Of a stretch of 46,565 nt of DNA, positions 38,188 through 45,778 are shown piece after piece; position 1 is the first letter of the stretch, and every line of letters starts with the position of its first letter. This DNA comes from Clostridiales bacterium. GTDB taxonomy: Bacteria; Bacillota; Clostridia; Christensenellales; Pumilibacteraceae. Made by a program: the position numbers and the translations under genes. The notes under the pieces were generated by a model. The model made no database searches and had not been told where the DNA came from. It saw only the letters and a list, made by a program, of their open reading frames with translations. The stretch is taken from contig JAFLVE010000110.1 of the NCBI GenBank assembly GCA_022511445.1, forward strand, positions 1 through 46,565. Direction: 5' to 3'.

Positions 38188-39188
38188 AAAGCAAGCTCCT
38201 TAATCGCGGCGGCGTACCTTTCCGTGTAATCGTCCTGCCGCATTTTAACCTCGGTAACCTTGCCCGCCGACGTGGGAACCATGACGGATATTGTGTCGGC
38301 GTCGTTTTTCTTGTCCGAAAGCGATTTTATGCATACCGACTTCGGGTCGGCGGTCGGGGGCGAAGTGAACGAAAGAAGCAGGGGTATAACCTCGCCGTAA
38401 AACCTTTCGTCGACAAGATCCTTGCACATGGCAAGCTCCGTCATCATGCCCTTCAGTACGTACTCGCCGTGGCTTAACGCGTACTTTTCGATACTTTCAA
38501 GGGCGTGCCCTACCGTATGACCGACGTTAAGGATTTTCCTTAACCCCTTTTCGGTCGGATCGGATTTAACGACCGTATTTTTAATGTTAACGCAAAGCGA
38601 TACGAGCGGATACACTTCGTCTATATCCTTTGCCGTAAGCCCGCCTATTTTCTCCTTAAGCGCATTGTATGCGTCCTCGGTAAGAAGGCACGTTTTAATA
38701 AGCTCGCCCGCACCGTCAAGCCATTCGCGCTCGGGAAGGGTTTTCAAAAATTCTGCGGATATGACAATTCTTTCGGGCAGGTGGAACGCGCCTACAAGGT
38801 TTTTTACGCCGTTAAAGTTTATTGCGGTTTTTCCGCCTATTCCCGCGTCCACCATGGCAAGAAGCGAAGTCGGGATATTTATCCAATTAACTCCGCGCAT
38901 GTAAACCGCCGCGGCAAAGCCGGTTATGTCGCTTACCACCCCGCCGCCGACAGAGCACACCTTGTCGGAGCGCTTCAGTCTTTTTTTTTGCATAGCGGAA
39001 AGTATCTTAAACAGCACGGATTGGCGCTTGCTGTTTTCCCCCGCGGGGATAACAAACGCACCGCGTGTAAGATCGGGATAAAGCGCGGCGAGATTACTGT
39101 CGGTTACGACAAACTTACAATCTTTTATCGCCGCTGCCGCGTCCTCGGTTAAATCCTTTCCGCAAAGAATGTTGCTTATTTTATCCAT
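38184..39188 (-). CDS. aroB: 3-dehydroquinate synthase
   Basis: Second step of the shikimate pathway: closes DAHP to 3-dehydroquinate using NAD+ and a metal. Motifs are SVGGGVVSDITGFAAAVYMRG near residue 80, the TSLLAMVDAGIGGKTAIN stretch near 107, the metal-binding glutamate in GELIKTCLL near 162, and the metal histidines in NVGHTVGHALE near 220 and SHGEYVLKGM near 239. The length of 334 is normal. It overlaps its neighbours on both sides (four and eight bases). Confidence 0.95.
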   Translation of the reverse strand: MDKISNILCGKDLTEDAAAAIKDCKFVVTDSNLAALYPDLTRGAFVIPAGENSKRQSVLFKILSAMQKKRLKRSDKVCSVGGGVVSDITGFAAAVYMRGVNWINIPTSLLAMVDAGIGGKTAINFNGVKNLVGAFHLPERIVISAEFLKTLPEREWLDGAGELIKTCLLTEDAYNALKEKIGGLTAKDIDEVYPLVSLCVNIKNTVVKSDPTEKGLRKILNVGHTVGHALESIEKYALSHGEYVLKGMMTELAMCKDLVDERFYGEVIPLLLSFTSPPTADPKSVCIKSLSDKKNDADTISVMVPTSAGKVTEVKMRQDDYTERYAAAIKELAL

Positions 39189-40332
39189 TGAACGACCTCT
39201 TTAGCTCGTACCTTGCCTTTACCTCGTCCATAGTGTCGCCGCCGAGCATATCGCTTAAAGCCGCCGTAAGCGCAAGCGCCGCCGCCGCCTCGCACACAAC
39301 GCCCGCCGCAGGCACGGCGCAAACGTCGCTGCGCTCGGGCGTGGCTTTTACAGCTTTCCCGCTCTCGATATCCACGGTGTTAAGTCCCTGCTTAAGGGTG
39401 GGAATGGGCTTACAGTACGCGCGGATAATAATGGGCTCGCCGTTACTCATTCCGCCCTCGAGCCCGCCCGCGCGGTTGGACTTACGGTAAAGCTTTCCGT
39501 TATCGGTAAAAAGCTCGTCGTGAACGGAAGAGCCGAGTACCGACGCGTTGCGTATTCCGTCGCCTATTTCTACAGCCTTAACCGACTGCGTTGCGCCTAT
39601 CTCGCGCATAATAAGCCCGTCGAGCTTACGGTCGGAGGAAACGTAGCTTCCTATACCCGACTTGCAGCCGATAATTACAATCTCGGTAACTCCGCCCACT
39701 GTGTCGCCATTTTCCGCCGCCGCACGAATTACGTCCTGCATTTTCGCGCTTGCTTTCCCGTCGAGACAGCGCACGGGGTCTAAATCGGCGCGCGCGTTTA
39801 TATTAACGTAATCGGAGTTTTTCGCCGCGTCGATCCCGCCGAGGCTTACCGTGTGGCTGTAAATCTCTATACCGAGCTCTTTAAGATACAGCTTACAAAC
39901 CGCGCCGAGGCAAACGCGCATGGCGGTCTCTCGCGCAGAGGCCCGCTCCAAAACGTTACGCGCGTCGTCGAATCCGTACTTTACCGCGCCGGATAGATCG
40001 GCGTGTCCCGGTCGCACCGCGGTAACGCGCTTTGTCGCCATGCCCTCTTTTGTCGCGGCAAAGCCCATAATATCCTTCCAGTTTTCGTGGTCGCGGTTAT
40101 TGATGATTGCGGTTAGCGGGCTGCCTAAGGTTTTTCCGCCGCGCACGCCCGTTACGAACTCGGCGGTATCGCGTTCTATTTTCATTCGCCCGCCGCGCCC
40201 GAAGCCGAGCATGCGGCGGGATAGCTCGCCGTCGATAAACGCCTTGTCAACCGTAAGCCCTGCGGGAATGTTTTTAATTATCCCGACAAGCATTGGGCCG
40301 TGGGATTCGCCTGCCGTAATGTATTCTATCAT
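39181..40332 (-). CDS. aroC: chorismate synthase
   Basis: Last step of the common aromatic pathway: makes chorismate from EPSP with reduced FMN. It starts MIEYITAGESHGPMLVGI, has GFGRGGRMKIERDT near residue 43, the central RPGHADLSGAVKYGF near 105, then RNVLERASARETAMRV with the FMN-binding residues, and GGMSNGEPI near 300. The length of 383 is normal. It overlaps tyrA by four bases and aroB by eight, so the operon is coupled from end to end. Confidence 0.95.
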   Translation of the reverse strand: MIEYITAGESHGPMLVGIIKNIPAGLTVDKAFIDGELSRRMLGFGRGGRMKIERDTAEFVTGVRGGKTLGSPLTAIINNRDHENWKDIMGFAATKEGMATKRVTAVRPGHADLSGAVKYGFDDARNVLERASARETAMRVCLGAVCKLYLKELGIEIYSHTVSLGGIDAAKNSDYVNINARADLDPVRCLDGKASAKMQDVIRAAAENGDTVGGVTEIVIIGCKSGIGSYVSSDRKLDGLIMREIGATQSVKAVEIGDGIRNASVLGSSVHDELFTDNGKLYRKSNRAGGLEGGMSNGEPIIIRAYCKPIPTLKQGLNTVDIESGKAVKATPERSDVCAVPAAGVVCEAAAALALTAALSDMLGGDTMDEVKARYELKRSFNG

Positions 40333-41342
40333 ACCGACTCCTTATCTGTCGTAATGCCGAGCGCTTTTGCCGCGCGAAGCCTGTCCGTGCTGTTTTCAAA
40401 CTCTAATCTCAACGCGCCGCCCGCGCCCTCTCGCCCGGGCATAAGCGCAATGGAAGCGACGTTTATCCCCGCTCCTGCGAGCTTGCCGGTTACGCGCTCG
40501 AACTCGCCTATTCTGTCTACAAGGTCGACGTAGAGCGCCTCGCCGCAAGCCCCGCCGCAGAATAACGCCTCGCGCTTTAATTTAGCGGCGTTCATATAGG
40601 CTTTAAGCCCGTCGTAGTCGTCCGACGAGAGCATGCTTTTTATCTTTGACAGCTCGCCGTCGATAATACCGAGCGCGGAGAGAACGTTGTCCTTATTGAG
40701 CTTAAAAACCTCCGACCAAAACTCGCCCGAGCTGCCCGCAATTCGCGTCGTATCGAAAAAACCGCTCCCCGCGATAGGTGAGCCGCCGCTCTCGACCGAG
40801 GCGGACACAAGCGCGTACGCAACGGCGTGCGGCGCGTGCGAAAAATACGAGACCGCCCTGTCGTGCTCGCTTGCAGTCATTCGGACGGGCTTTGCGCCCG
40901 TGAGCTTAATTATGCTCTCCACGGTATCGGCGTCCTTCCCGCTTCCCGTTATAACCCAGTACGCGTTTTCGAAAAGGTGCGCCTTTGCGGCGCGGATTCC
41001 GCCCTTTTCGGTTCCCGCCATGGGATGAGTGCCCACGTACCTGCCTCCGATAAACTCGAAAGGGGCTTTGACCGACGCAACATCCGATACAATAACGTCC
41101 GGCAAAAGCTTTGTCACGCTTTCGAGCGCCGAGCTTGTCGCGGAAACTGGCACGCACACAAACACCGCCTCGCAGGATGTCATCTCCTCGATCGGCACTA
41201 TGCGCGCTATATTGTTGCTATTTGCATAATCACACGTAAAAGAATCGGTATCGTAACCTACGATATCGAATTTACCGCGCAAAGACAGCGCGATCGATCC
41301 GCCTATAAGCCCAAGTCCGATTATGCCGATTCTTTTTTTCAT
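40329..41342 (-). CDS. tyrA: prephenate dehydrogenase with C-terminal ACT domain
   Basis: Turns prephenate into hydroxyphenylpyruvate on the way to tyrosine. The NAD-binding motif is IIGLGLIGGSIALSL at residues 6-20, GTHPMAGTEKGG near 108 and the catalytic histidine in SHAPHAVAYAL near 167. The last 75 residues form an ACT domain (LYVDLVDRIGEFERVTGKLA), which usually binds tyrosine or phenylalanine as a feedback signal. It is the first gene of the operon, with a promoter at 41395-41423. The ribosome site is weak (AAGAG), and the 46-base leader can form a long hairpin. Confidence 0.93.
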   Translation of the reverse strand: MKKRIGIIGLGLIGGSIALSLRGKFDIVGYDTDSFTCDYANSNNIARIVPIEEMTSCEAVFVCVPVSATSSALESVTKLLPDVIVSDVASVKAPFEFIGGRYVGTHPMAGTEKGGIRAAKAHLFENAYWVITGSGKDADTVESIIKLTGAKPVRMTASEHDRAVSYFSHAPHAVAYALVSASVESGGSPIAGSGFFDTTRIAGSSGEFWSEVFKLNKDNVLSALGIIDGELSKIKSMLSSDDYDGLKAYMNAAKLKREALFCGGACGEALYVDLVDRIGEFERVTGKLAGAGINVASIALMPGREGAGGALRLEFENSTDRLRAAKALGITTDKESV

Positions 41343-41394
41343 CGATACTCTTAAGCGAACGACTATGCGTATAAGCGCACACTTCGCCTATTAG

Positions 41395-41423
41395 AGTATA
41401 TCACAGAGCGGTAAATTTTGCAA
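41395..41423 (-). promoter_or_regulatory. promoter of the aromatic operon
   Basis: TTGCAA (41418-41423, minus strand) and TATACT (41395-41400) with a 17-base spacer. The leader of about 46 bases holds GCGAA/TTCGC enclosing TGTGCG/CGCATA. This hairpin has no T run, so it is not an attenuator terminator. Confidence 0.7.
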
Positions 41424-41436
41424 GTTATTTTACAAA

Positions 41437-42129
41437 TTACGCCTTATCGTAGAAAACGGAATTGACCGCCGAGAAAATAGTGTAAGCGACCTTTTCCTGA
41501 TAGGAAGCGGTTATCAAATTCTTTTCGTCATCGAAGTTTGATAAAAAACCGCATTCGCAAAGTATCGATGGGTACTCGGTGCAGTTAAGTATGTAGTAAT
41601 CGCCGACTGCGGCAGAACGCGGTTTTTTGTTAAGCACCTCGTTAAAATAGCCCTGAACGGTGTCCGCAAACTGCTTGCCGAGCGTGGCGCTCTGTGCGTA
41701 AAACACCTGCGCGCCCGAAACCGAGCTTCTCGGAAAGGAATTGCAATGCACGCTTATCACAAGGTCGGGAGAGGCCTTTTCCACAACGTTGCGCCTAGCC
41801 GCCATGTCGCCGCGCTTACTGTATTTGATTCCGCCCTCTACCGAGCCCATGTCGGTACGGGTAAGCACTACGGTATAGCCGCTCTTTTTAAAGTAATCGG
41901 CAAGATACTTGCTTATGGAAAGGTTTACGTCGCTTTCCTTGGTGCCGGTAGATACCCCCACAACCCCGCCGTCCGCTCCGCCGTGACCTGGGTCGATTAC
42001 TATCGTAACTCCGTTTTCGGCACGCGCGGAGGCAATGACGGAAGCCGCCGTAGCCGCTACGGCCACGACGGCAAGGATAAGAGCAAGTATAACGGCAACC
42101 GTCTTTCTTTTTATCGTGATAAACGCCAT
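41437..42129 (-). CDS. N-acetylmuramoyl-L-alanine amidase, CwlD-like
   Basis: Cuts the stem peptide from peptidoglycan muramic acid. It is an Amidase_3 protein of 230 residues with a basic N-terminus and one helix (about 9-32) that anchors or exports it. Zinc ligands are visible: the histidine in DPGHGGADGG near 49, the glutamate in ESDVNLSISKYL near 67, and the histidine in ISVHCNSF near 126. The catalytic Glu lies in LCECGFLSNFDDE near 192. Length and architecture fit CwlD, which prepares the spore cortex lactam, so an endospore-forming ancestry is suggested but not proven. ATG 42129 has GGGAG upstream. It is close to the aromatic promoter but is a separate unit. Confidence 0.85.
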   Translation of the reverse strand: MAFITIKRKTVAVILALILAVVAVAATAASVIASARAENGVTIVIDPGHGGADGGVVGVSTGTKESDVNLSISKYLADYFKKSGYTVVLTRTDMGSVEGGIKYSKRGDMAARRNVVEKASPDLVISVHCNSFPRSSVSGAQVFYAQSATLGKQFADTVQGYFNEVLNKKPRSAAVGDYYILNCTEYPSILCECGFLSNFDDEKNLITASYQEKVAYTIFSAVNSVFYDKA

Positions 42130-42152
42130 ATAACTCCCAACTTATTAAGAAA

Positions 42153-42181
42153 TGTGCATAAACCTGTGCAAAAGTGTATAA
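42153..42181 (-). other. cluster of three DnaA-box-like 9-mers
   Basis: TGTGCATAA (42153-42161) is an exact reverse of TTATNCACA. TGTGCAAAA (42165-42173) and AGTGTATAA (42173-42181) each differ at one position. All three point the same way within 29 bases, in the gap before the amidase gene. This may be chance or a DnaA-titration or control site. Confidence 0.3.
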
Positions 42182-42235
42182 CTCTTTGTTGTTTTATGTC
42201 GAAAAGTGTAGAAAACGTTTTTGCGGGTGCGACCG

Positions 42236-43699
42236 TTAATTTTTGGAATACAGCTTAACGTTGCCGTTCAGCCAGGAATCGAACAGCTCTCCCACTCTCG
42301 TTCTCGACGACTTTTCGATTGCGCCTATAAGATGCTCGGGGCGCGCGATTTTGTATTTGCGGTCGCGGTAGTAATTTTTCAGCCCGCCGAAAAATGCCGC
42401 GTCGCCCACCGCGTTTCTTACGTCGTCGAACATAAGCGCACCCTTAACGTAGGTCATGTACGAATATTCGATATCGCCCTCGTATTCGTTTACGGCGCGA
42501 GTCATCGAAGTGTCGCCCAGACCGTTGTTTTTATACGTTTCGCAGTACAGCATGTACGCCGCGAGCGCGTCCGCGCGCTTCCCGTCAAAGGTGTAGTTGT
42601 ATCCGTCCGCCTTATCGTAGAACAGCATTGTCGAATATTCCGTAAGCCCCTCGTCCAGCCAGGCGTAATGCACTTCGTCGTTACCTACTACGCCGTACCA
42701 CCACTGGTGCGCCGTTTCGTGAACGATTATATCGTTGTACGCGTCGGAAACGTACGAATCGGAAATCATCGAAAGATTGGGATATTCCATTCCGCCGTGA
42801 ATAAACGAGGTCTGCACCACCGAGTACTCGGGATAAGGATACTCGCCGAACATATCGCTGAAGACGTTTATTGCGTCTATCGCGGTGTTAAGCGCTTTTT
42901 CGGGCGCGGTGTCCGAATAGTAGTAATAGTTTACAACGGTGGTGCCCGCAAGCCCGCTCGCCTTTTCGTACTCGCCGAGTACGGCGGCAAAGTCGCGAAC
43001 GTTGTTTGCTTTAATCACAAAGATTTTGCCGTCCTCGGCTTCGTTTTCGCTTTTCACCTCGCCGGTAAACGCGCCCGTATACTTATCGGGCACGGTTAAA
43101 GTCACGTTGTAGTCGGCGCACTCGCTGTAAAACGGATCGCCCACCGAATAGTACGGGTCGGCTTTAAACTCGCCGCCGCTGTACACGCACGCTATCGGAT
43201 AGAAGTTTGCAAGGTTAACCGACTTATTATTGTAACCGAGGCGGTGCTTTACGTTGGGAAGCTTAAGCGTGTACTCCACTTCCACCGTCACACGCTCCGA
43301 AGGCTCGAGTTTGTTTTCGAGCGGAACAATCAAAACGTTTTCGTCGGCTCCGCCCACCGTGTGCTCGACTTGCTTTCCGCCCACCTCGACGGACTGAATA
43401 TCGAGCTTTGCGTAATTTCGTCCGTTGGGGTATGCCGCGATAATTTTGTCGGACGGAATGGGACAAAAAGTTGCCCCTTCGCGGTACGCGTTGGGGTAAA
43501 GATTAAACCACAGCTCGTCATGCGAAACGTCGGAGTTATTTACGTAGTCAATACTGACGGACGCCGTAAGGACGTTGTCCTTTGACAGCTCCGCGTTTAT
43601 GTCGTAGCGGGTACGCTCTTCTTCCTCGGGCATGGCGCACGCGGCGAACGGCATAGCCACCGCGGCGGCAAGAATAATTGCTGTGATTTTCTTTCTCAT
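42236..43699 (-). CDS. M1 family zinc metallopeptidase, lipoprotein
   Basis: An extracellular aminopeptidase-like enzyme of 487 residues. The signal peptide ends in the lipobox PFAAC near residue 20, so it is tethered to the outer face of the membrane. The zinc motif HETAHQWWYGVVGNDEVHYAWLDEG near 300-325 gives HExxH and the third ligand 18 residues later. The exopeptidase loop reads HGGMEYPN near 275, the GxMEN pattern with Y for the usual N-terminal-site neighbour. A tyrosine for catalysis is present in YSYMTYVKGALMF. It is shorter than full-size aminopeptidase N because the C-terminal helical domain is missing, as in many bacterial secreted members. ATG 43699 has AAGGAGACG upstream. Confidence 0.88.
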   Translation of the reverse strand: MRKKITAIILAAAVAMPFAACAMPEEEERTRYDINAELSKDNVLTASVSIDYVNNSDVSHDELWFNLYPNAYREGATFCPIPSDKIIAAYPNGRNYAKLDIQSVEVGGKQVEHTVGGADENVLIVPLENKLEPSERVTVEVEYTLKLPNVKHRLGYNNKSVNLANFYPIACVYSGGEFKADPYYSVGDPFYSECADYNVTLTVPDKYTGAFTGEVKSENEAEDGKIFVIKANNVRDFAAVLGEYEKASGLAGTTVVNYYYYSDTAPEKALNTAIDAINVFSDMFGEYPYPEYSVVQTSFIHGGMEYPNLSMISDSYVSDAYNDIIVHETAHQWWYGVVGNDEVHYAWLDEGLTEYSTMLFYDKADGYNYTFDGKRADALAAYMLYCETYKNNGLGDTSMTRAVNEYEGDIEYSYMTYVKGALMFDDVRNAVGDAAFFGGLKNYYRDRKYKIARPEHLIGAIEKSSRTRVGELFDSWLNGNVKLYSKN

Positions 43700-43756
43700 A
43701 TTCGTCTCCTTTCCTTCAATGCTAAAATTGTATGAGGAAAAGAGGCGTATTATGAC

Positions 43757-43781
43757 AAAACGCCGACGGCCTCGGCGTTTT
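43757..43781. terminator. terminator of ddl, also readable in the other direction
   Basis: AAAACGCCGA (43757-43766) pairs perfectly with TCGGCGTTTT (43772-43781) around CGGCC, giving T runs in both directions. It lies 11 bases after the ddl stop. Confidence 0.85.
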
Positions 43782-43792
43782 AAATCGATATA

Positions 43793-44863
43793 TTACTTCC
43801 CTATTATCGGCTCGGGCGGAGTGTACATGCGCTTAAGCCTATCCGACCGCTTCTTTCTGTTTTCCGCTATTTCTATAAGCTTGTCGATAAGGGTTGAAAA
43901 ATTCATATCGCCGCGGAACAGCGCGCACGAGAGCGAGCCCGGAATTGTGTTAATCTCGTTGATGTAAACGTCGTCGTCCTTAATAAGAAAATCTATCCTC
44001 GCAACGCCCGAGCACCCCACCGCCTTAAATGCGGCTACGGCAAGCTCTTTAATCTCTTCGTTTTTATCTATTCCGATATCGGCGGGGATTTTGTGCCGAG
44101 TGGACTTAACGTCGCCCGAGTACTTATCCGAAAACGTCAAAAAGCTTTTCCAGCCGACGGGCTGCTCCGTCTCGGACGGAGTACACTCCTCGTCGCCGAG
44201 CACAGCGCAATTCACCTCGGTAAAGCCGACAAGCGCCTTTTCGACAACCGCGGTATCGTCCCATTCAAACGCGATACGGAGCGCGGAATATAAATCGTTC
44301 AGGTTATCCGCCATGCTTATACCTATTGAGCTTCCGAGGTTGCACGGCTTAACGATCATGGGAAACGGTATTTTATCGAGCAAAGGCTTAACGGCGGCGT
44401 ACGGGTCGGAGTTGTAGCAGTCGCGGGTAATCGCCTCGTACGGCAAAACCTTAAGCCCCGCCGCCTCGAAGATACGCTTACTGTAAAGCTTATTCATGCC
44501 TATTGCGGACGGCAGAATTCCGCTTCCCGTGTACGGAATTCCGCTGAGCTCGAGAAGTCCCTGAAGACTCCCGTCCTCGCCGAACATGCCGTGCATGCAA
44601 AGCAGCGCCGCGCTTATCTTGTAAAGCCTGCGGTTTTTGCAGTAAAGATAGGGCTCGCCGGGGCGGATATGCACCGTCTTTGCCTTAAACCTCCCGTTTC
44701 TTACCGCGCTGACGCTGTCGAACGAATCGCTCGCATGCCAAACGCCGTCGCCGTCGATATACACTCCGACGGCGGACCTACGGCAGGCGGACAGAGCCTG
44801 AAGCCCCGTTATAATACTGATGTCGTGCTCGCACGATCTTCCACCGAAAAATACAGCAATCAT
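43793..44863 (-). CDS. ddl: D-alanine--D-alanine ligase family protein
   Basis: Joins two D-alanines for the peptidoglycan stem. The ATP-grasp layout is complete: FFGGRSCEHDISIITG at the N-terminus, HGMFGEDGSLQGLLELSGIPYTG near 88, the phosphate loop KPCNLGSSIGI near 192, ARIDFLI near 298 and the metal site NEINTIPGSL near 312. The region from about 215 to 265 does not show the usual Tyr-Asp-Glu omega-loop of standard Ddl (it reads GWKSFLTFSDKYSG), so specificity for D-Ala at the second position should be confirmed. Neither a Shine-Dalgarno site nor free start is seen: the ATG lies inside an 8-base-pair hairpin. It follows uppP by 45 bases. Confidence 0.88.
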   Translation of the reverse strand: MIAVFFGGRSCEHDISIITGLQALSACRRSAVGVYIDGDGVWHASDSFDSVSAVRNGRFKAKTVHIRPGEPYLYCKNRRLYKISAALLCMHGMFGEDGSLQGLLELSGIPYTGSGILPSAIGMNKLYSKRIFEAAGLKVLPYEAITRDCYNSDPYAAVKPLLDKIPFPMIVKPCNLGSSIGISMADNLNDLYSALRIAFEWDDTAVVEKALVGFTEVNCAVLGDEECTPSETEQPVGWKSFLTFSDKYSGDVKSTRHKIPADIGIDKNEEIKELAVAAFKAVGCSGVARIDFLIKDDDVYINEINTIPGSLSCALFRGDMNFSTLIDKLIEIAENRKKRSDRLKRMYTPPEPIIGK

Positions 44864-44883
44864 ACACCGATTGTATATGATTG
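44857..44883 (-). promoter_or_regulatory. hairpin covering the ddl start codon
   Basis: In the mRNA CAATCATA (44876-44883) pairs with TATGATTG (44857-44864) around an 11-base loop, and the ddl ATG (44861-44863) is inside the 3' arm. There is no good ribosome site upstream; GGTG is in the loop. This should restrain ddl translation unless opened, for example by ribosomes finishing uppP. Confidence 0.45.
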
Positions 44884-44908
44884 CCGTGGTTATGTTGTGC
44901 AGTTTAAT

Positions 44909-45709
44909 TTACAGCGCCGGTACGAAATAGAACGAGAAAGTAAGTACGGAAACGATAAGTAAGTACAGCGAAAACCATTTAAAGTTGGCTTTTGCTATAA
45001 GTTTAAGCATGACCCGCACCGAAAAATACCCCGCCGCAAATGCCGAAACCGTGCCTACTACCATATTAAACCAATCTACGGAGCCGAGCGCTCCCGCACC
45101 CGCGACCTTAATCACGCTAAGCAACAAAGAGCCGAGTATTACGGGTATACTCATTAAAAACGAGAACGTTGCGACCTGCTTTGTATCCGTGCCCGTAACC
45201 GCGCCGCCGAATATGGTCGAGCCGGAACGCGACACGCCCGGGAAAACTCCTATACCCTGCATAAGTCCCATGGCGACGGCGCCGCCCCACGATAAATCCT
45301 TTTTCTTTTTCGTGCGCTTTGCCACGATTTCACTTACAAGCATAATTACCGCGGTAAACAAGAAAAAGAAACTTAAGTATTGCGCCGTAGAAAAATACTC
45401 GTCGAGAATATCGCCGCACGTAAAGCCTACGATAACCGCGGGTACCGTCGCGACGACGAGCATTATAAGCCACTTAAACGGTTTGCGGAAAAGCCCCAAA
45501 ATATCTTTATACAGCACGATAACTACGGCTACGAGCGTGCCGACGTGCATCATAACGTCAAACAAACGGTTTACTCCGGAATTAAGGTCGGAGTTTAATC
45601 CCATCAGCTCGCGCACGAGTATAAGATGTCCGCTCGACGAAACCGGTAAAAACTCGGTAAATCCTTGTACAAGCCCCAAAATCATGGCTTGCCACCATAC
45701 CATACTCAA
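44909..45709 (-). CDS. uppP: undecaprenyl-diphosphatase
   Basis: Removes a phosphate from undecaprenyl diphosphate, recycling the lipid carrier for peptidoglycan and capsule. It is a polytopic membrane protein of 266 residues. The two catalytic stretches are present: GLVQGFTEFLPVSSSGHLIL near residue 13 with the conserved glutamate and serines, and GIGVFPGVSRSGSTI near 152 with the arginine. The start is probably TTG 45709, because GGAGG lies seven bases before it, the normal spacing. ATG 45703 would be 13 bases away. ddl follows, so the two wall genes likely share a transcript. Confidence 0.94.
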   Translation of the reverse strand: MSMVWWQAMILGLVQGFTEFLPVSSSGHLILVRELMGLNSDLNSGVNRLFDVMMHVGTLVAVVIVLYKDILGLFRKPFKWLIMLVVATVPAVIVGFTCGDILDEYFSTAQYLSFFFLFTAVIMLVSEIVAKRTKKKKDLSWGGAVAMGLMQGIGVFPGVSRSGSTIFGGAVTGTDTKQVATFSFLMSIPVILGSLLLSVIKVAGAGALGSVDWFNMVVGTVSAFAAGYFSVRVMLKLIAKANFKWFSLYLLIVSVLTFSFYFVPAL

Positions 45710-45778
45710 CTTACGACCTCCGAAGGCCCTTGTATTTTATCCTTACTGTTGTATTAAATTCTATTGCGATTTATTCCG

